Part shown: positions 1 through 11,413 of the stretch, piece after piece
Position numbering within the stretch: the first letter of the stretch is position 1
Layout of the letters: the number at the start of each line of letters is the position of its first letter
Assembly (NCBI GenBank): GCA_016177775.1
Contig: JACOUQ010000037.1
Span: 124,001-188,000, forward strand
DNA from: Geobacter sp.
GTDB lineage: Bacteria; Desulfobacterota; Desulfuromonadia; Geobacterales; Geobacteraceae
Direction of reading: 5' to 3'
Length of the DNA: 64,000 nucleotides
The notes under the pieces: model-generated
Told to the model about the DNA's origin: nothing
The model's database searches: none
What the model saw: only the letters and a program-made list of their open reading frames with translations
Translations under genes and position numbers: made by a program

Positions 1-1
1 C

Positions 2-103
2 GAGGGGAACTACTCGGAGTATGAGGCAGACAGAAAACGCCGTCTCGGCACTGCTGCCGACATCCCCCACAGGATCAAGTACCGGCAGCTTACCCGCGCG
101 TGA
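2..103 (+). CDS. 3' end of an EttA-like ABC-F ATPase (partial)
   Basis: Only the last 33 codons are in the window. The tail reads EGNYSEYEADRKRRLG and then PHRIKYRQL before a TGA at 101-103. This matches the C-terminus of the ABC-F translation factor EttA, whose last residues follow the EGNF.YEE...LG....RIKYK pattern. The family gates the ribosomal E site according to energy state; that role is family knowledge. The gene body lies upstream of the window, so length and ATP motifs cannot be checked. Confidence 0.75.
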   Translation, partial: EGNYSEYEADRKRRLGTAADIPHRIKYRQLTRA

Positions 104-177
104 ATATTGCACGGGATATGCTTCATGAGCGAGCGGGTTCCCGCTGTCCGGCACTTTAATGTTTCACGAGCCTGTTC

Positions 178-206
178 TTGACATGTCGGCAGCATTTCTT
201 TAAGCT
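178..206 (+). promoter_or_regulatory. candidate sigma-70 promoter of the TPR gene
   Basis: TTGACA at 178-183 is followed after 17 bases by TAAGCT at 201-206, a poor -10. The site lies about 45 bases upstream of the TTG start at 251. It is the only promoter-like match in this gap. Confidence 0.35.
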
Positions 207-250
207 ACATATTCCCTTGAAAATACAGCAGATTTAGGCAAGAGGAACAT

Positions 251-2338
251 TTGGCCTCACAAAAGGATAAATACATAGCCAGTGCCCAGAAATTTCTACT
301 AAAGGGGCAGGTAGACAAGGCTATAAAGGACTACGAGGAGGTCGTCGCCTTTGACCCGGCGGACATCCGCAACCGCCAGAAGCTTGCCGAGCTTTATGTC
401 AAGGCGGGGCGCAAAGAAGATGCCGTAAAGGAATACGAGAAAATTGGCAAGAGTTATGACGACAAAGGTTTCTTTCTCAAGGCGATTGCCGTCTATAAAC
501 AGATACAGAAGCTCGACCCGACCAACCTGGATATATATCTGGTTCTAGGTGACCTCAATCACAAGCAGGGGCTGATTGGCAATGCCCTTGCCGAATACAA
601 GATTCTGGTCGATTATTACGAGAAGAAGAATCAACTTAATGAGGCGATCAAGGTCATCGAAAAGATGCTGGCCGTTGATCCCGAAAACCTCAACATCCTC
701 CTCAAGCTGGCCGAAACCTTTTTTGGCCGTGGCCTGGAAGAGTCCTCCTATCAATATTACACAAAGGTTGCCCTCACCCTGAAGAAGCGGGGGGAGGAAA
801 AGCTCTTTTCGCAGATCTGCGCCAGGATCCGGGACCATTTCCCCACAAAGACCGACTTTTTTGTTGATATGGCTGCAGAACAGTTCAGGTCCGGCGATAC
901 GGCAGGGGCGATAGTGCGTGTTTCGGAAATACTCGAATGCTCTCCCGGAAACGTTGCCGCCCTGAAACTCCTGGTGGAGGTTTATCCGCAGACCGGTGAA
1001 ACCGAAAAACTCCGCTCTGCCTGCGAACAGCTCCTTCGTGTCTCACCTGGCGAGCTTTCAGCCATGCAAAAGCTTGTGGAGAGTTATGTGGAGGCCGGCG
1101 ATGTGGAGAACGCCCTTCAACGGCTGCACCGGTTCAAGAAGGACTTCGTAGATGCCGGTCTGGTGCTGGAGCTTGCCGCATACTTTCGAAGGCTCCAGGG
1201 GTATGCTCCGGACAATATCCCGCTCCTGGAAGAAGTCAGGGAAGTCTACGAGCTCTCCGGCGACACAACCGGACGGGACCTGATCGCCGGGCAGATAGAG
1301 CGGCTACGGCAGGAGTCGATGGAGGCCCTGTCAACGGAGCCAGAGGAGCAAGAGCCTGAAGCCCGGCAGGAAGACTTGGCGCCGCCGCCCGAATCGGCAC
1401 TACCTGAAATGCCGGCAGAGCAGGAGATCGAGCTTGAGCTTCCGGAGGGGCCGATTGACTTCGAAGTTGAGGCGGAACACCCGGTCGTTATCGAACAGCC
1501 GCCGCAGCCGGCCGCGCAGCAGGAAGAAACTCCCCCGCTTCACGAAGAAATAGAACTGGTGCTGGATATTCCCGAAGAAGACGCATTGGTCACAGAGCCG
1601 GTCGAGGAGATGATCGAGCTGGATTTGTCACTGGATGCCGAGCCCCCCTTTTCTTTTGACGAGAAACAGCTTGAAGGGGAGGGGCTGGCCCCGGATAAAG
1701 AGGACGAGTCCTCCGTGTCCCTGGAACCACTTGAATTTGAAAATGTTTTTGAGGGGCCGGATTTCGAGTTGGAACTGGAGGGAGCTTTTACCGCGGAAGC
1801 GGAGCAGCCGGCCCAGGAAACGGAGCAACTCCCCGGAAAGGCAAGCAAGTACACGGTTGCCGGAGTCATTTCCGAGTTCAGGAAAGGGATCGACCGGCAG
1901 GTTGCCAAGGAAGACACCGAAACCCACTATAACCTCGGCATAGCCTACATGGAGATGGGGCTTTACGACGATGCGGTCCGGGAATTCAAAAACGGCGCCC
2001 GAGACCCGCAGCGCAAGATCGACTGCCAGACATTGACCGCAGTCTGTTTTCGCGACAAGGGAGATTTTCAGTCTGCCGAGCAAACGCTCAGGGAAGGGCT
2101 TGCCATGGCAGGCCTGGGGCGGGAAGAAATCCTGAGCTTAACCTATGAGCTTGCCCTCGTGTACGAATCATCCGGCGACACAGACAGTGCCCTTCGAGAG
2201 CTTCAGGAAGTTGCGGCAATAGCTCCGAATTTCCGGGACACCAGGGAAAAGATCGAGGAGTTACTTGGTATCGGTGGGCTGGATGAGGAAGAGGGAGAGC
2301 TGGAGTTAATCGACCTCGACCAGGAGGAAGACAATTAA
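251..2338 (+). CDS. TPR-repeat protein with acidic linker
   Basis: The 695-residue protein starts at TTG (251), preceded by AGAGGA. The N-terminal ~330 residues are a run of tetratricopeptide repeats (for example KGQVDKAIKDYEEVVAFDP, then AVYKQIQKLDP). Residues ~355-560 form a very acidic Glu/Pro-rich linker. Residues ~560-675 return to TPRs (THYNLGIAYMEMGLYDDAV), and the tail is acidic. TPR proteins are scaffolds for protein contacts. No signal peptide or membrane segment is visible, so it is probably cytoplasmic. It converges on a TonB-like gene only 5 bases beyond its stop. The binding partner cannot be told from sequence. The dumbbell shape, TPR-acidic linker-TPR, is clear. Confidence 0.85.
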   Translation: MASQKDKYIASAQKFLLKGQVDKAIKDYEEVVAFDPADIRNRQKLAELYVKAGRKEDAVKEYEKIGKSYDDKGFFLKAIAVYKQIQKLDPTNLDIYLVLGDLNHKQGLIGNALAEYKILVDYYEKKNQLNEAIKVIEKMLAVDPENLNILLKLAETFFGRGLEESSYQYYTKVALTLKKRGEEKLFSQICARIRDHFPTKTDFFVDMAAEQFRSGDTAGAIVRVSEILECSPGNVAALKLLVEVYPQTGETEKLRSACEQLLRVSPGELSAMQKLVESYVEAGDVENALQRLHRFKKDFVDAGLVLELAAYFRRLQGYAPDNIPLLEEVREVYELSGDTTGRDLIAGQIERLRQESMEALSTEPEEQEPEARQEDLAPPPESALPEMPAEQEIELELPEGPIDFEVEAEHPVVIEQPPQPAAQQEETPPLHEEIELVLDIPEEDALVTEPVEEMIELDLSLDAEPPFSFDEKQLEGEGLAPDKEDESSVSLEPLEFENVFEGPDFELELEGAFTAEAEQPAQETEQLPGKASKYTVAGVISEFRKGIDRQVAKEDTETHYNLGIAYMEMGLYDDAVREFKNGARDPQRKIDCQTLTAVCFRDKGDFQSAEQTLREGLAMAGLGREEILSLTYELALVYESSGDTDSALRELQEVAAIAPNFRDTREKIEELLGIGGLDEEEGELELIDLDQEEDN

Positions 2339-2343
2339 GAGCG

Positions 2344-3078
2344 TTACTGCAAGTGGCTTTGCTTGGGCATGCCCGCCAGCATCAGCCCGGATGGCACTAC
2401 CAGTCTAAGCGGCGCCTCGAAATAAAATCCCGGGTAGGTTTCCGGCAGGGGGGCGAACGGTGCCGCCACTTCCAGTGCCTTCATAATGGCTCGGTCATAG
2501 CCAGCACTTCCTGACCCGCGCAGCAGCTTCCGTTCCAAAACCTCACCGTTCCTGGCGATTCTTATTATTATAGAAACATCCTGCCGCACGTCCCGAGGAT
2601 TAGCCCCACCGATCAGCCACCAGCTCTCGTTGATCTTCTGAAGCATGGTCAGATAATATTCCCGAATCTCAAAACGAAGCGTCTCCCCTTCCGAAATGCT
2701 CCGGAAAAAGCCGAAGCTCATCCCCATGGCAATGGAATTGTGCTGCATTTGCTCGCTGCTTGCGGCCGCAGGAGGCGCCTGCTGCGCCACTGGTTCGGGC
2801 TTCTCCACGGTTGCTGATTCCGTCGGCATTGTCTGCTCCGAAGGGGTGACAGCCTCCTCCTTCTGGACGGCCGGTGCAGCCTGCTGCGGCAACATGCCCA
2901 GATCGATGTAATTGATCTGGGGAATACCCGGACCTCCCTTTCTCGTAAGAAGAAATCCTCCGGCGGCCAGATGAAGTAGTAGCGAAATCACCAGCATCGT
3001 GGCGAAAAATCTGCCGGCAGCACTATGGGAGATGGCCGTCCCTCCCACCCCGAATTCCCTGTCAATAAGCTCTTCCAT
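2344..3078 (-). CDS. TonB/TolA-like energy transducer protein
   Basis: The protein has 244 residues. A single N-terminal membrane segment (about residues 25-46, FFATMLVISLLLHLAAGGFL) is followed by a Pro/Ala/Glu-rich periplasmic stretch (~70-118). The C-terminal domain carries the TonB/TolA-type pattern of LQKINESWW, then an IIRIARNGEV strand, then AIMKALEVAAPFAPLP. TonB proteins pass inner-membrane proton-motive energy to outer-membrane partners. No exbB/exbD gene is nearby, so the partner complex is unknown. It lies downstream of maeB on the same strand, but a terminator at ~3146-3174 separates them. Family is fairly sure; role is inferred. Confidence 0.75.
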   Translation of the reverse strand: MEELIDREFGVGGTAISHSAAGRFFATMLVISLLLHLAAGGFLLTRKGGPGIPQINYIDLGMLPQQAAPAVQKEEAVTPSEQTMPTESATVEKPEPVAQQAPPAAASSEQMQHNSIAMGMSFGFFRSISEGETLRFEIREYYLTMLQKINESWWLIGGANPRDVRQDVSIIIRIARNGEVLERKLLRGSGSAGYDRAIMKALEVAAPFAPLPETYPGFYFEAPLRLVVPSGLMLAGMPKQSHLQ

Positions 3079-3147
3079 AACCTCTGCCGGTACCGGTTAA
3101 GATAAACTGCACAGACATGGTAGCAAAATACGGACCTTTTTGGCAAT

Positions 3148-3174
3148 AAAAAGGGGGGCTTTGGCCCCCCCCTT
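3148..3174 (-). terminator. rho-independent terminator after maeB
   Basis: Read on the minus strand, a G-run stem (plus-strand 151-158 against 167-174 of this block) closes an 8-base loop and is followed by TTTTTATT. It lies ~30 bases beyond the malic enzyme stop. Confidence 0.75.
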
Positions 3175-3205
3175 GTTGCTTCCGGTCTGTTGGACAAATT
3201 GCTTG

Positions 3206-5458
<2,253 letters not shown>

Positions 5459-5655
5459 GTCAGTAAAACCTCCTGTTTCTGTCCCGTATTTTAGTGTTGG
5501 TAAAATTGGGACCTGCTAACAAATAATGTTTGATATGGGCAAACTGCGCCTGAGGCGGGTGTAAACAAATATTATTCCCCTTGCTGAACCTTTGTCAAGT
5601 TTTAACCGCGCTGAAATAGAAAAATATTTTATTTTCATTTAATCAGACTCGATAT

Positions 5656-5684
5656 TTGAAATATGCGCCAATACGGACTATAAT
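5656..5684 (+). promoter_or_regulatory. sigma-70 promoter of the HIT-glucokinase-pfk operon
   Basis: TTGAAA at 5656-5661, a 17-base spacer and a perfect TATAAT at 5679-5684. It lies 40 bases upstream of the HIT gene start. Confidence 0.75.
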
Positions 5685-5723
5685 CCGCGGCATGCCATAG
5701 ACGCAAAGCGAGAGGGAGGGGAA

Positions 5724-6224
5724 ATGGAGAGACTCTGGGCACCATGGAGAATGGAATACATAAGGAACTCGGAGCAGGCCGGATGTGTATTCTGCATCGG
5801 CGCCGACCCCTCGGGTGACCGGGAAAAACTGGTGCTCTGCCGCACAGCGCACTCGTTTGTGATCATGAACCGCTATCCATACAGCAATGCACATCTCATG
5901 GTTGCTCCCTACAAGCATACCGCAGAACTGAACGATTTGAACGAAGAGGAAATGCTGGACCTTTTCCAGACCCTTACCCTTTGCAAGAACGTTCTACAGG
6001 AAACCGTAAGGCCCGGCGGCTTCAACATCGGCATCAATCTCGGCAGGGATGCCGGGGCTGGTGTCGATGACCATCTTCACATCCATATCGTTCCCCGCTG
6101 GCACGGGGACATTAATTTCATGAGCGTGGTCGCGGACCTGCGAGTGATTCCCGAAGCGCTCATCACCACCTATGACAACCTTCTTCCCGCCTTTTCCGCG
6201 CGCTGCTCCGGGGGGCCTGCATGA
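5724..6224 (+). CDS. HIT family nucleotide-binding hydrolase
   Basis: The protein has 166 residues. The histidine triad HLHIHIVP lies at about residues 117-124, and an N-terminal zinc-type C-x2-C pair is seen in GCVFCIGA. The N-terminus MERLWAPWRMEYI is typical of the AP4A-phosphorylase-like/HIT subgroup in these bacteria. HIT proteins hydrolyse or phosphorolyse nucleotide-phosphate linkages; the exact substrate here is unknown. ATG start behind GAGGGGAA. Its stop overlaps the next start (ATGA), so it is translationally coupled to a sugar kinase. Confidence 0.9.
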   Translation: MERLWAPWRMEYIRNSEQAGCVFCIGADPSGDREKLVLCRTAHSFVIMNRYPYSNAHLMVAPYKHTAELNDLNEEEMLDLFQTLTLCKNVLQETVRPGGFNIGINLGRDAGAGVDDHLHIHIVPRWHGDINFMSVVADLRVIPEALITTYDNLLPAFSARCSGGPA

Positions 6225-7180
6225 GCGTCCGCTCCGGGCAGGCATATATCGGCATCGACATCGGCGGCACCAACCTCCGTCTTGCCCTTGTAGCACCTGA
6301 TGGCGACATATTGCACCGCGAGCGGCGGAAAACGTCCGTTGTCGATGGTGGGGATGCTTTTCTGGAGCTTCTTGAAGAGGGGATCGGTGCTGTCCGCGAG
6401 TCGGCGGCGGCGATGGGGGTCAAGGTCGCGGCCATTGGAGCGGGCATGCCGGGGCTGATCGATCGCCAGGGAACCATCCGCTCCTCGGTCAATCTCAGGC
6501 CGCTGGAAGGGGTCAATCTCAGGGAGCGCCTGGAAGAAGCAAGCGGATTGCCGGTCACAGTCGTGAACGACGCCAATGCCATTGCGTATGGGGAGAAGAT
6601 ATATGGGGCAGGGCGGGATTTCGGTTCATTCCTGCTACTGACTCTTGGTACTGGAGTCGGAAGCGGCCTGGTGCTGGATGGTCGCCTCTGGAGCGGTTCA
6701 GACGGTTTTGCCAGCGAGTTCGGCCATGCCACGGTTGAGCCTGAAGGGATAAAGTGCCCCTGCGGCAACCGCGGTTGCCTGGAGCAGTATGCTTCTGCCA
6801 CGGCGTTGGTCAGGTCGGCCCGGGCGAGCCTGAATCCGGAGGGTGATGACGAGATGGCCGCGGAAAAGGTGGCGGCACTGGCAAAGGCCGGAGACAAGTC
6901 CGCATCAAGCCTTTTCGAGCAGGTCGGCCGCTATCTCGGAATCGCCTCGGCTACGGCGATAAACCTGCTGAACCTCGATGCCGTTATTGTTGGCGGAGGG
7001 ATGGCCGCTGCCTTTGAACTGTTTTACGGCGCACTTCGGGAGGAGGTCGATTCGCGGGCATTTGCCGAGATGGCAGGGAGGGTCAGGATTGTCCGCGCAG
7101 CGCTGGGTGATGATGCCGGCCTGTTTGGGAGCGCGGCCCTTGCCAAAGAGTTGCTCGATGATAATCAGGAGGCAATATGA
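6221..7180 (+). CDS. ROK family glucokinase
   Basis: The protein has 319 residues. It shows the phosphate-binding motif DIGGTNLRLALV near residue 14, a GTGVGSGLV loop near 148, and the ROK zinc signature CPCGNRGCLEQ near 182 preceded by the EFGH catalytic region. It most likely phosphorylates glucose with ATP. Other hexoses cannot be excluded, because ROK kinases vary in substrate. It sits between a HIT gene and phosphofructokinase with 4-base ATGA overlaps on both sides, which suits a hexose-phosphate role. Confidence 0.85.
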   Translation: MSVRSGQAYIGIDIGGTNLRLALVAPDGDILHRERRKTSVVDGGDAFLELLEEGIGAVRESAAAMGVKVAAIGAGMPGLIDRQGTIRSSVNLRPLEGVNLRERLEEASGLPVTVVNDANAIAYGEKIYGAGRDFGSFLLLTLGTGVGSGLVLDGRLWSGSDGFASEFGHATVEPEGIKCPCGNRGCLEQYASATALVRSARASLNPEGDDEMAAEKVAALAKAGDKSASSLFEQVGRYLGIASATAINLLNLDAVIVGGGMAAAFELFYGALREEVDSRAFAEMAGRVRIVRAALGDDAGLFGSAALAKELLDDNQEAI

Positions 7181-8262
7181 AAAAGATAGCGGTTCTGACC
7201 GGTGGCGGCGACTGCCCTGGACTTAACGCGGTGATCCGCGGGATTGTAAAAAGTGCGGTAATCAGGAGGAACTGGGAGGTGATCGGCATTGAGGACGGCT
7301 TTGACGGCTTTCTCGTCGACACCAAGCGCCGGCCCCTGACCCTGGAATCGGTGCGGGGCATTCTGCCGCGGGGCGGCACCATCCTGGGGACCTCGAACCG
7401 CGGCAACCCGTTTTCCTATCCCGTGGAACGGGAGGGGAAGACCGAGCTGGTCGATGTCTCCGGACAGGTGGTGGAGAAGATTCGCGGGATGGGGCTTGAC
7501 GCGCTCGTTGTAATTGGTGGTGACGGATCGCTGAAGATCGCCCTGGAACTCTTCCAGAAGGGGGTGCCGGTGGTCGGAGTCCCGAAGACCATTGACAACG
7601 ACCTCCGCGAGACCGATGTCACCTTTGGCTATAACACGGCCCTGGAGACCGCCACCGACGCGCTCGACAAGCTGCACAGCACGGCGGAGAGCCATCACCG
7701 GGTGATGATTATGGAGGTGATGGGGCGTTACGCCGGATGGATCGCGCTGGAATCCGGGATTGCCGGCGGTGCCGATGTTATTCTCATCCCCGAGATCCCG
7801 TTCGACATGGAAGGGATCTGTCGGGCGATTCGCCAGCGCAGCGAGCGGGGAAACCGCTTCAGCATCGTGGTGGTGGCGGAGGGTGCCCATCCGAAAGGGG
7901 GAGGGCGCGTGGTCAAGGAGCAGGCAAGCGTGACCCATACTGTGGAGAGGCTGGGGGGGATCGGTGATTACCTTGCCAAGGAATTGGCGCTCTGCCTGAA
8001 TATGGAAACCAGGGTAACCGTGCTGGGTCACTTGCAGCGCGGCGGCTCGCCGACCACCTTCGACCGCTGCCTGGCAAGTCGTTTCGGTGTCAAGGCCGTG
8101 GATCTCGTGGAAAGGGAAATGTTCGGCCATATGGTCTGCCTCAGGGGGCGGGACATCCTTTCCGTCCCGATTGAGGATGCTGTACAGACCCTGAATCTGG
8201 TGGACCCGGACGGACCGATGGCAAGGGCCGCTGAAGAACTGGGGATCATGATGGGGAGATGA
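7177..8262 (+). CDS. pfkA: 6-phosphofructokinase, group III type
   Basis: The protein has 361 residues. It begins with the nucleotide loop TGGGDCPGLNAVIRG. It has GGDGS near residue 113 and PKTIDNDL near 137, followed by the MEVMGRYAGWIAL and EGAHPKGG substrate regions. It phosphorylates fructose 6-phosphate. The glycine of GGDGS is the ATP-type residue, while the lysine of PKTIDND is shared with pyrophosphate enzymes. Group III enzymes with this pair include ATP users, so ATP is the better guess. It is the last gene of the operon, with a fresh promoter after it. Confidence 0.9.
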   Translation: MKKIAVLTGGGDCPGLNAVIRGIVKSAVIRRNWEVIGIEDGFDGFLVDTKRRPLTLESVRGILPRGGTILGTSNRGNPFSYPVEREGKTELVDVSGQVVEKIRGMGLDALVVIGGDGSLKIALELFQKGVPVVGVPKTIDNDLRETDVTFGYNTALETATDALDKLHSTAESHHRVMIMEVMGRYAGWIALESGIAGGADVILIPEIPFDMEGICRAIRQRSERGNRFSIVVVAEGAHPKGGGRVVKEQASVTHTVERLGGIGDYLAKELALCLNMETRVTVLGHLQRGGSPTTFDRCLASRFGVKAVDLVEREMFGHMVCLRGRDILSVPIEDAVQTLNLVDPDGPMARAAEELGIMMGR

Positions 8263-8271
8263 TGAACATTG

Positions 8272-8300
8272 TTGACATTTGCGCTCCTGTTAAGTATGGT
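8272..8300 (+). promoter_or_regulatory. sigma-70 promoter of the chemoreceptor gene
   Basis: TTGACA at 8272-8277, a 17-base spacer and TATGGT at 8295-8300. It begins 9 bases after the pfk stop and leaves a ~55-base leader. Confidence 0.6.
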
Positions 8301-8360
8301 GCGTCCTGTAGCAATATTTGCTGTTCTTGAATATTATTATGCGATGGGAGTGCTGATCGA

Positions 8361-10352
8361 ATGGGCTATGAATCGGTTGTGCAGCGTCGCAGTATCCTCT
8401 ACGCCCTCATTGGTTTCATACTCGGCATGGGGGCGCCAGTCACCTGGGCATTGATACGCCTCATCTTCTTTCCCGACCCAGGAATTTCCTTTTTCTCGCA
8501 AGTATTATCCGACATCACGAAGACGTCTCAACACACCTTTTTGTACACGTACATGGGAGTAGGGACTTCGTTTATCATGACTTTTCTCGGATTCTTCATC
8601 GGCAGGGCCGGTGACGAACTCCACCTTCGCGCCAGGGAGCTGGACGGGCTGCACACTGAGGTGGCCTCCCAGAAGGAGATGTTCGAGCACCGCTACAAGG
8701 TGCTGGACAACAACATCAAGAACTTCCACCAGATAAGCAGCCGCATCCAGAATTCTACGGACCATCTCCAGGTCTTGAGGCTTTGCGCCGAGGGGCTGCA
8801 TGACGTGCTGGAATACGAGCGGGTCAATATCCTGCTGGCTGACGAGGAGCGGAAGAACCTCAGGTTTGTGGCTGCCACGGGTAGCGCCGGTTTCAGCGTC
8901 GAGGGAGTGACGATCCCCCTGGACGACAGGGGCGGGGTGATCTACAAGGCCTTTGCGGAGCGCAGGCTTTTTTTCATTGACGACATCGGTAAATTTGACG
9001 CGAGTTACCACCTGAAGTCTCCCTTTAACAATATCAAGCCTCTTCGCTCGCGCAGTTTCGTCCTCTGCCCCATCGTGGTGAAGGGGGAATCGATCGGCGT
9101 ATTCGGCATTGACAACAAGTTCACAACTCGCCAGTTGAACGACACTGACGTGGACACCGTAAAGCTCTTTGCCGATCAGGCAGCCACGGCCATCAACCGG
9201 ATCAACCTTCTCAAGGCGATATCCGCCCTGACCGGGGAGCTGGAAACCACATTTTCCGGTTTTCTCGGCAGCCGGACCGTATATGCCGAGAATCTGGACA
9301 ATCTGAAGACCGCGGTTGCCTCTTCCGTGCAGGATACGGCCAATATCGCCGTAGCGTCAAACAGCGTGATGGAGTCCGTGGACGATACTCGCTCCACGGT
9401 TTCCGAGATTTCCGTCAGTATCGAGCAGGTTACCCGCAATCTCGATTATCTATCCGAGAGCATCGAGAAGTCTGTTTCCGCCATGGCGCAGATAAACGCA
9501 TCCATCGGCAACGTGGAGCAGAACGCCGCCGTATCCCACGAGGTTTCCCTCCAGGTCAAGAAACAGGCCGACATGGCGCAGGAAGCGGTCCAGGAGACCA
9601 TCTCTGCACTTGAGGATATCCAGCGTTCGGTGGAGCTCGCCTACGCAGGCGTAACCCGTCTCAGTGACAACAGCAGCCGGATCGACAGCATCGTAAGCGT
9701 CATCAGCGAGATCACCAAGAGGACAAACCTCCTTGCCCTGAACGCCTCCATCATCGCCGCCCAGGCCGGGGAATACGGCCGGAGCTTCGGCGTGGTCGCC
9801 GACGAGATCCGTAACCTGTCGCTTCAGACCGGCATGTCCACTAACGAGATCACCGGCATCATGGAGGAGATCAAGGGAGAGTCTTTGCAGACCGCCAACA
9901 ACATCGGCTCGACCAAGCTCCTGGTGCAAAAGGGTGTGGAGATCGGCCAGCAGATGGGGGAGAGTCTCAAAGTCATTCTTGAAAGCTCCAACCGTTCCCT
10001 CGACATGACCAGGGAGATCAAGACCGCCACGGAGGAGGAAGCCAAGAGCGCTTCCCTGGTCATGCAGTCCATCGAGGACGTGAACACCATGGCCTCCCAG
10101 ATTCTCAACGCCTCACGGGAGCAGTCCATCGGAACCCGCAACATCGTCAAATCGGTCGATGGCATCATGGACACTGCCCAGGAAATGGCCAGGGCTACCC
10201 AGCGCCAGGTCAGGGAGGCCGAGGAGATCAAGACCGCCGTGGAGATTGTTGACGAGATGGCGCAGGGGATTTTCGACGACATGGAGAAGCGGCGTGGCGA
10301 GAGCCTTGAGGTGGTCCATGAGATGGAGAGCCTGAAAGGGGTAGCCTCCTGA
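8361..10352 (+). CDS. Methyl-accepting chemotaxis protein with GAF domain
   Basis: The protein has 663 residues. Two membrane helices lie at about residues 12-35 and 57-80, with very little between them, so there is no periplasmic sensor domain. A GAF domain follows (~120-285, FHQISSRIQNSTDHLQVLRL onward) and then a long helical signalling domain. The hairpin tip reads TNLLALNAS and then AAQAGEYGRSFGVVADEIR near residue 455. This is a variant of the usual NLLALNAAIEAARAGE. It should sense a cytoplasmic or membrane signal and control CheA. Start ATG is preceded by GGGAG. No che genes are near. Confidence 0.9.
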   Translation: MGYESVVQRRSILYALIGFILGMGAPVTWALIRLIFFPDPGISFFSQVLSDITKTSQHTFLYTYMGVGTSFIMTFLGFFIGRAGDELHLRARELDGLHTEVASQKEMFEHRYKVLDNNIKNFHQISSRIQNSTDHLQVLRLCAEGLHDVLEYERVNILLADEERKNLRFVAATGSAGFSVEGVTIPLDDRGGVIYKAFAERRLFFIDDIGKFDASYHLKSPFNNIKPLRSRSFVLCPIVVKGESIGVFGIDNKFTTRQLNDTDVDTVKLFADQAATAINRINLLKAISALTGELETTFSGFLGSRTVYAENLDNLKTAVASSVQDTANIAVASNSVMESVDDTRSTVSEISVSIEQVTRNLDYLSESIEKSVSAMAQINASIGNVEQNAAVSHEVSLQVKKQADMAQEAVQETISALEDIQRSVELAYAGVTRLSDNSSRIDSIVSVISEITKRTNLLALNASIIAAQAGEYGRSFGVVADEIRNLSLQTGMSTNEITGIMEEIKGESLQTANNIGSTKLLVQKGVEIGQQMGESLKVILESSNRSLDMTREIKTATEEEAKSASLVMQSIEDVNTMASQILNASREQSIGTRNIVKSVDGIMDTAQEMARATQRQVREAEEIKTAVEIVDEMAQGIFDDMEKRRGESLEVVHEMESLKGVAS

Positions 10353-10545
10353 AAATTTGCTGGACAGCCTGTCACAGGATGTGCTAAAAACAGAAACAAC
10401 GTTTTGAGGCCTGGACCGTTACCCGAATGGATCCATGGGGCCTGACAAAAAATAAAATTCCGCCTGGATTCGCCTGGAACCGGGACGGCTGGCAATAGCC
10501 TGACAGATTCAGCGTTGACCCCAATGTCTGCCAACTGTTGAGTAT

Positions 10546-10577
10546 ACGCCCGCCGAACTTCTGCGGGCGTTTTATTT
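10546..10577 (+). terminator. terminator ahead of panB
   Basis: ACGCCCGC (10546-10553) pairs with GCGGGCGT (10563-10570) across a 9-base loop and is followed by TTTATTTT. It probably ends the chemoreceptor transcript. Since panB starts 33 bases further on, it could also act as an attenuator. The rest of the 10353-10609 gap shows no gene. Confidence 0.7.
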
Positions 10578-10609
10578 TGCCGTAAACTTTATAAAGGTCC
10601 ATCAGCACA

Positions 10610-11413
10610 GTGAACAGGAAAAAGACCGTTCTCGATATCCAGAAGATGAAGGCAGACGGCGAGAAGATCACCGTCCTAACCTCCTATGACTACCCATTCA
10701 CCCGGATCATGGACGGCTGCGGCATTGACGTGATCCTGGTGGGGGATTCCGTCGGGGTGGTCGTTGCCGGCCATGATAATACCCTGCCGGTTACGGTGGA
10801 GGAGATGGTCTACCACACCCGGGCTGTGGTCCGAGCCGAACCGAAGGCCCTGGTGGTGGCGGATATGCCGTTTATGTCCTACCAGACAGACCTGCGCGAT
10901 GCGCGGCTCAACGCCGGACGCCTCATCAAGGATGGAAGGGCGGAGGCGGTCAAGCTTGAAGGTGGCGAGAACGTGGCCCCTACCATCCGCGCCATAGTGG
11001 AGATGGATATACCTGTAATGGCCCACATCGGCCTGACCCCCCAGTCGATCCACCGGATGGGTGGATACCGGGTACAGGGAAAGAAGGAGGAGCAGGCGGA
11101 AAGCCTGCTGCGTGACGCGCACGCGATCCAGGAAGCAGGCGCCTTCGCCGTGGTGCTGGAAGGGATCCCTCTGAAGCTTGCCCAACGGATCACGGAGGAG
11201 CTTGACATTCCCACCATCGGGATAGGGGCTGGGCCCCACTGTGACGGGCAGGTGCTGGTCATACACGACATCCTGGGGTTGTGCGAGAAGTATTCCCCCA
11301 AGTTCGTGAAGCGTTACGCCGAGCTGGCGCCGGTGATTTCCCGGGCAGTGTCGGACTACATCACGGAGGTCAAGGGGGGGACGTTCCCCACTGATGCGCA
11401 TTCGTTCAAATGA
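10610..11413 (+). CDS. panB: 3-methyl-2-oxobutanoate hydroxymethyltransferase
   Basis: The 267-residue length is standard for PanB. It has the motifs [20 protein letters not shown] (near 44), KLEGG (near 115) and HIGLTPQS (near 140), the known substrate and magnesium-binding elements of the family. It uses methylenetetrahydrofolate to make ketopantoate, the first committed step of pantothenate and CoA synthesis. The start is GTG at 10610 with only a weak ribosome site (AAAGG 10 or more bases upstream). Its stop overlaps panC (ATGA). Confidence 0.97.
   Translation: MNRKKTVLDIQKMKADGEKITVLTSYDYPFTRIMDGCGIDVILVGDSVGVVVAGHDNTLPVTVEEMVYHTRAVVRAEPKALVVADMPFMSYQTDLRDARLNAGRLIKDGRAEAVKLEGGENVAPTIRAIVEMDIPVMAHIGLTPQSIHRMGGYRVQGKKEEQAESLLRDAHAIQEAGAFAVVLEGIPLKLAQRITEELDIPTIGIGAGPHCDGQVLVIHDILGLCEKYSPKFVKRYAELAPVISRAVSDYITEVKGGTFPTDAHSFK

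Noticed and set aside
10353-10609. Possible GEMM (cyclic-di-GMP) riboswitch before panB
   Set aside because: A GGGACGG-GGC stretch at ~10480 looks vaguely similar, but the conserved GGGACGCAAAGCC core and tetraloop-receptor partner are missing. Only the terminator is supported.
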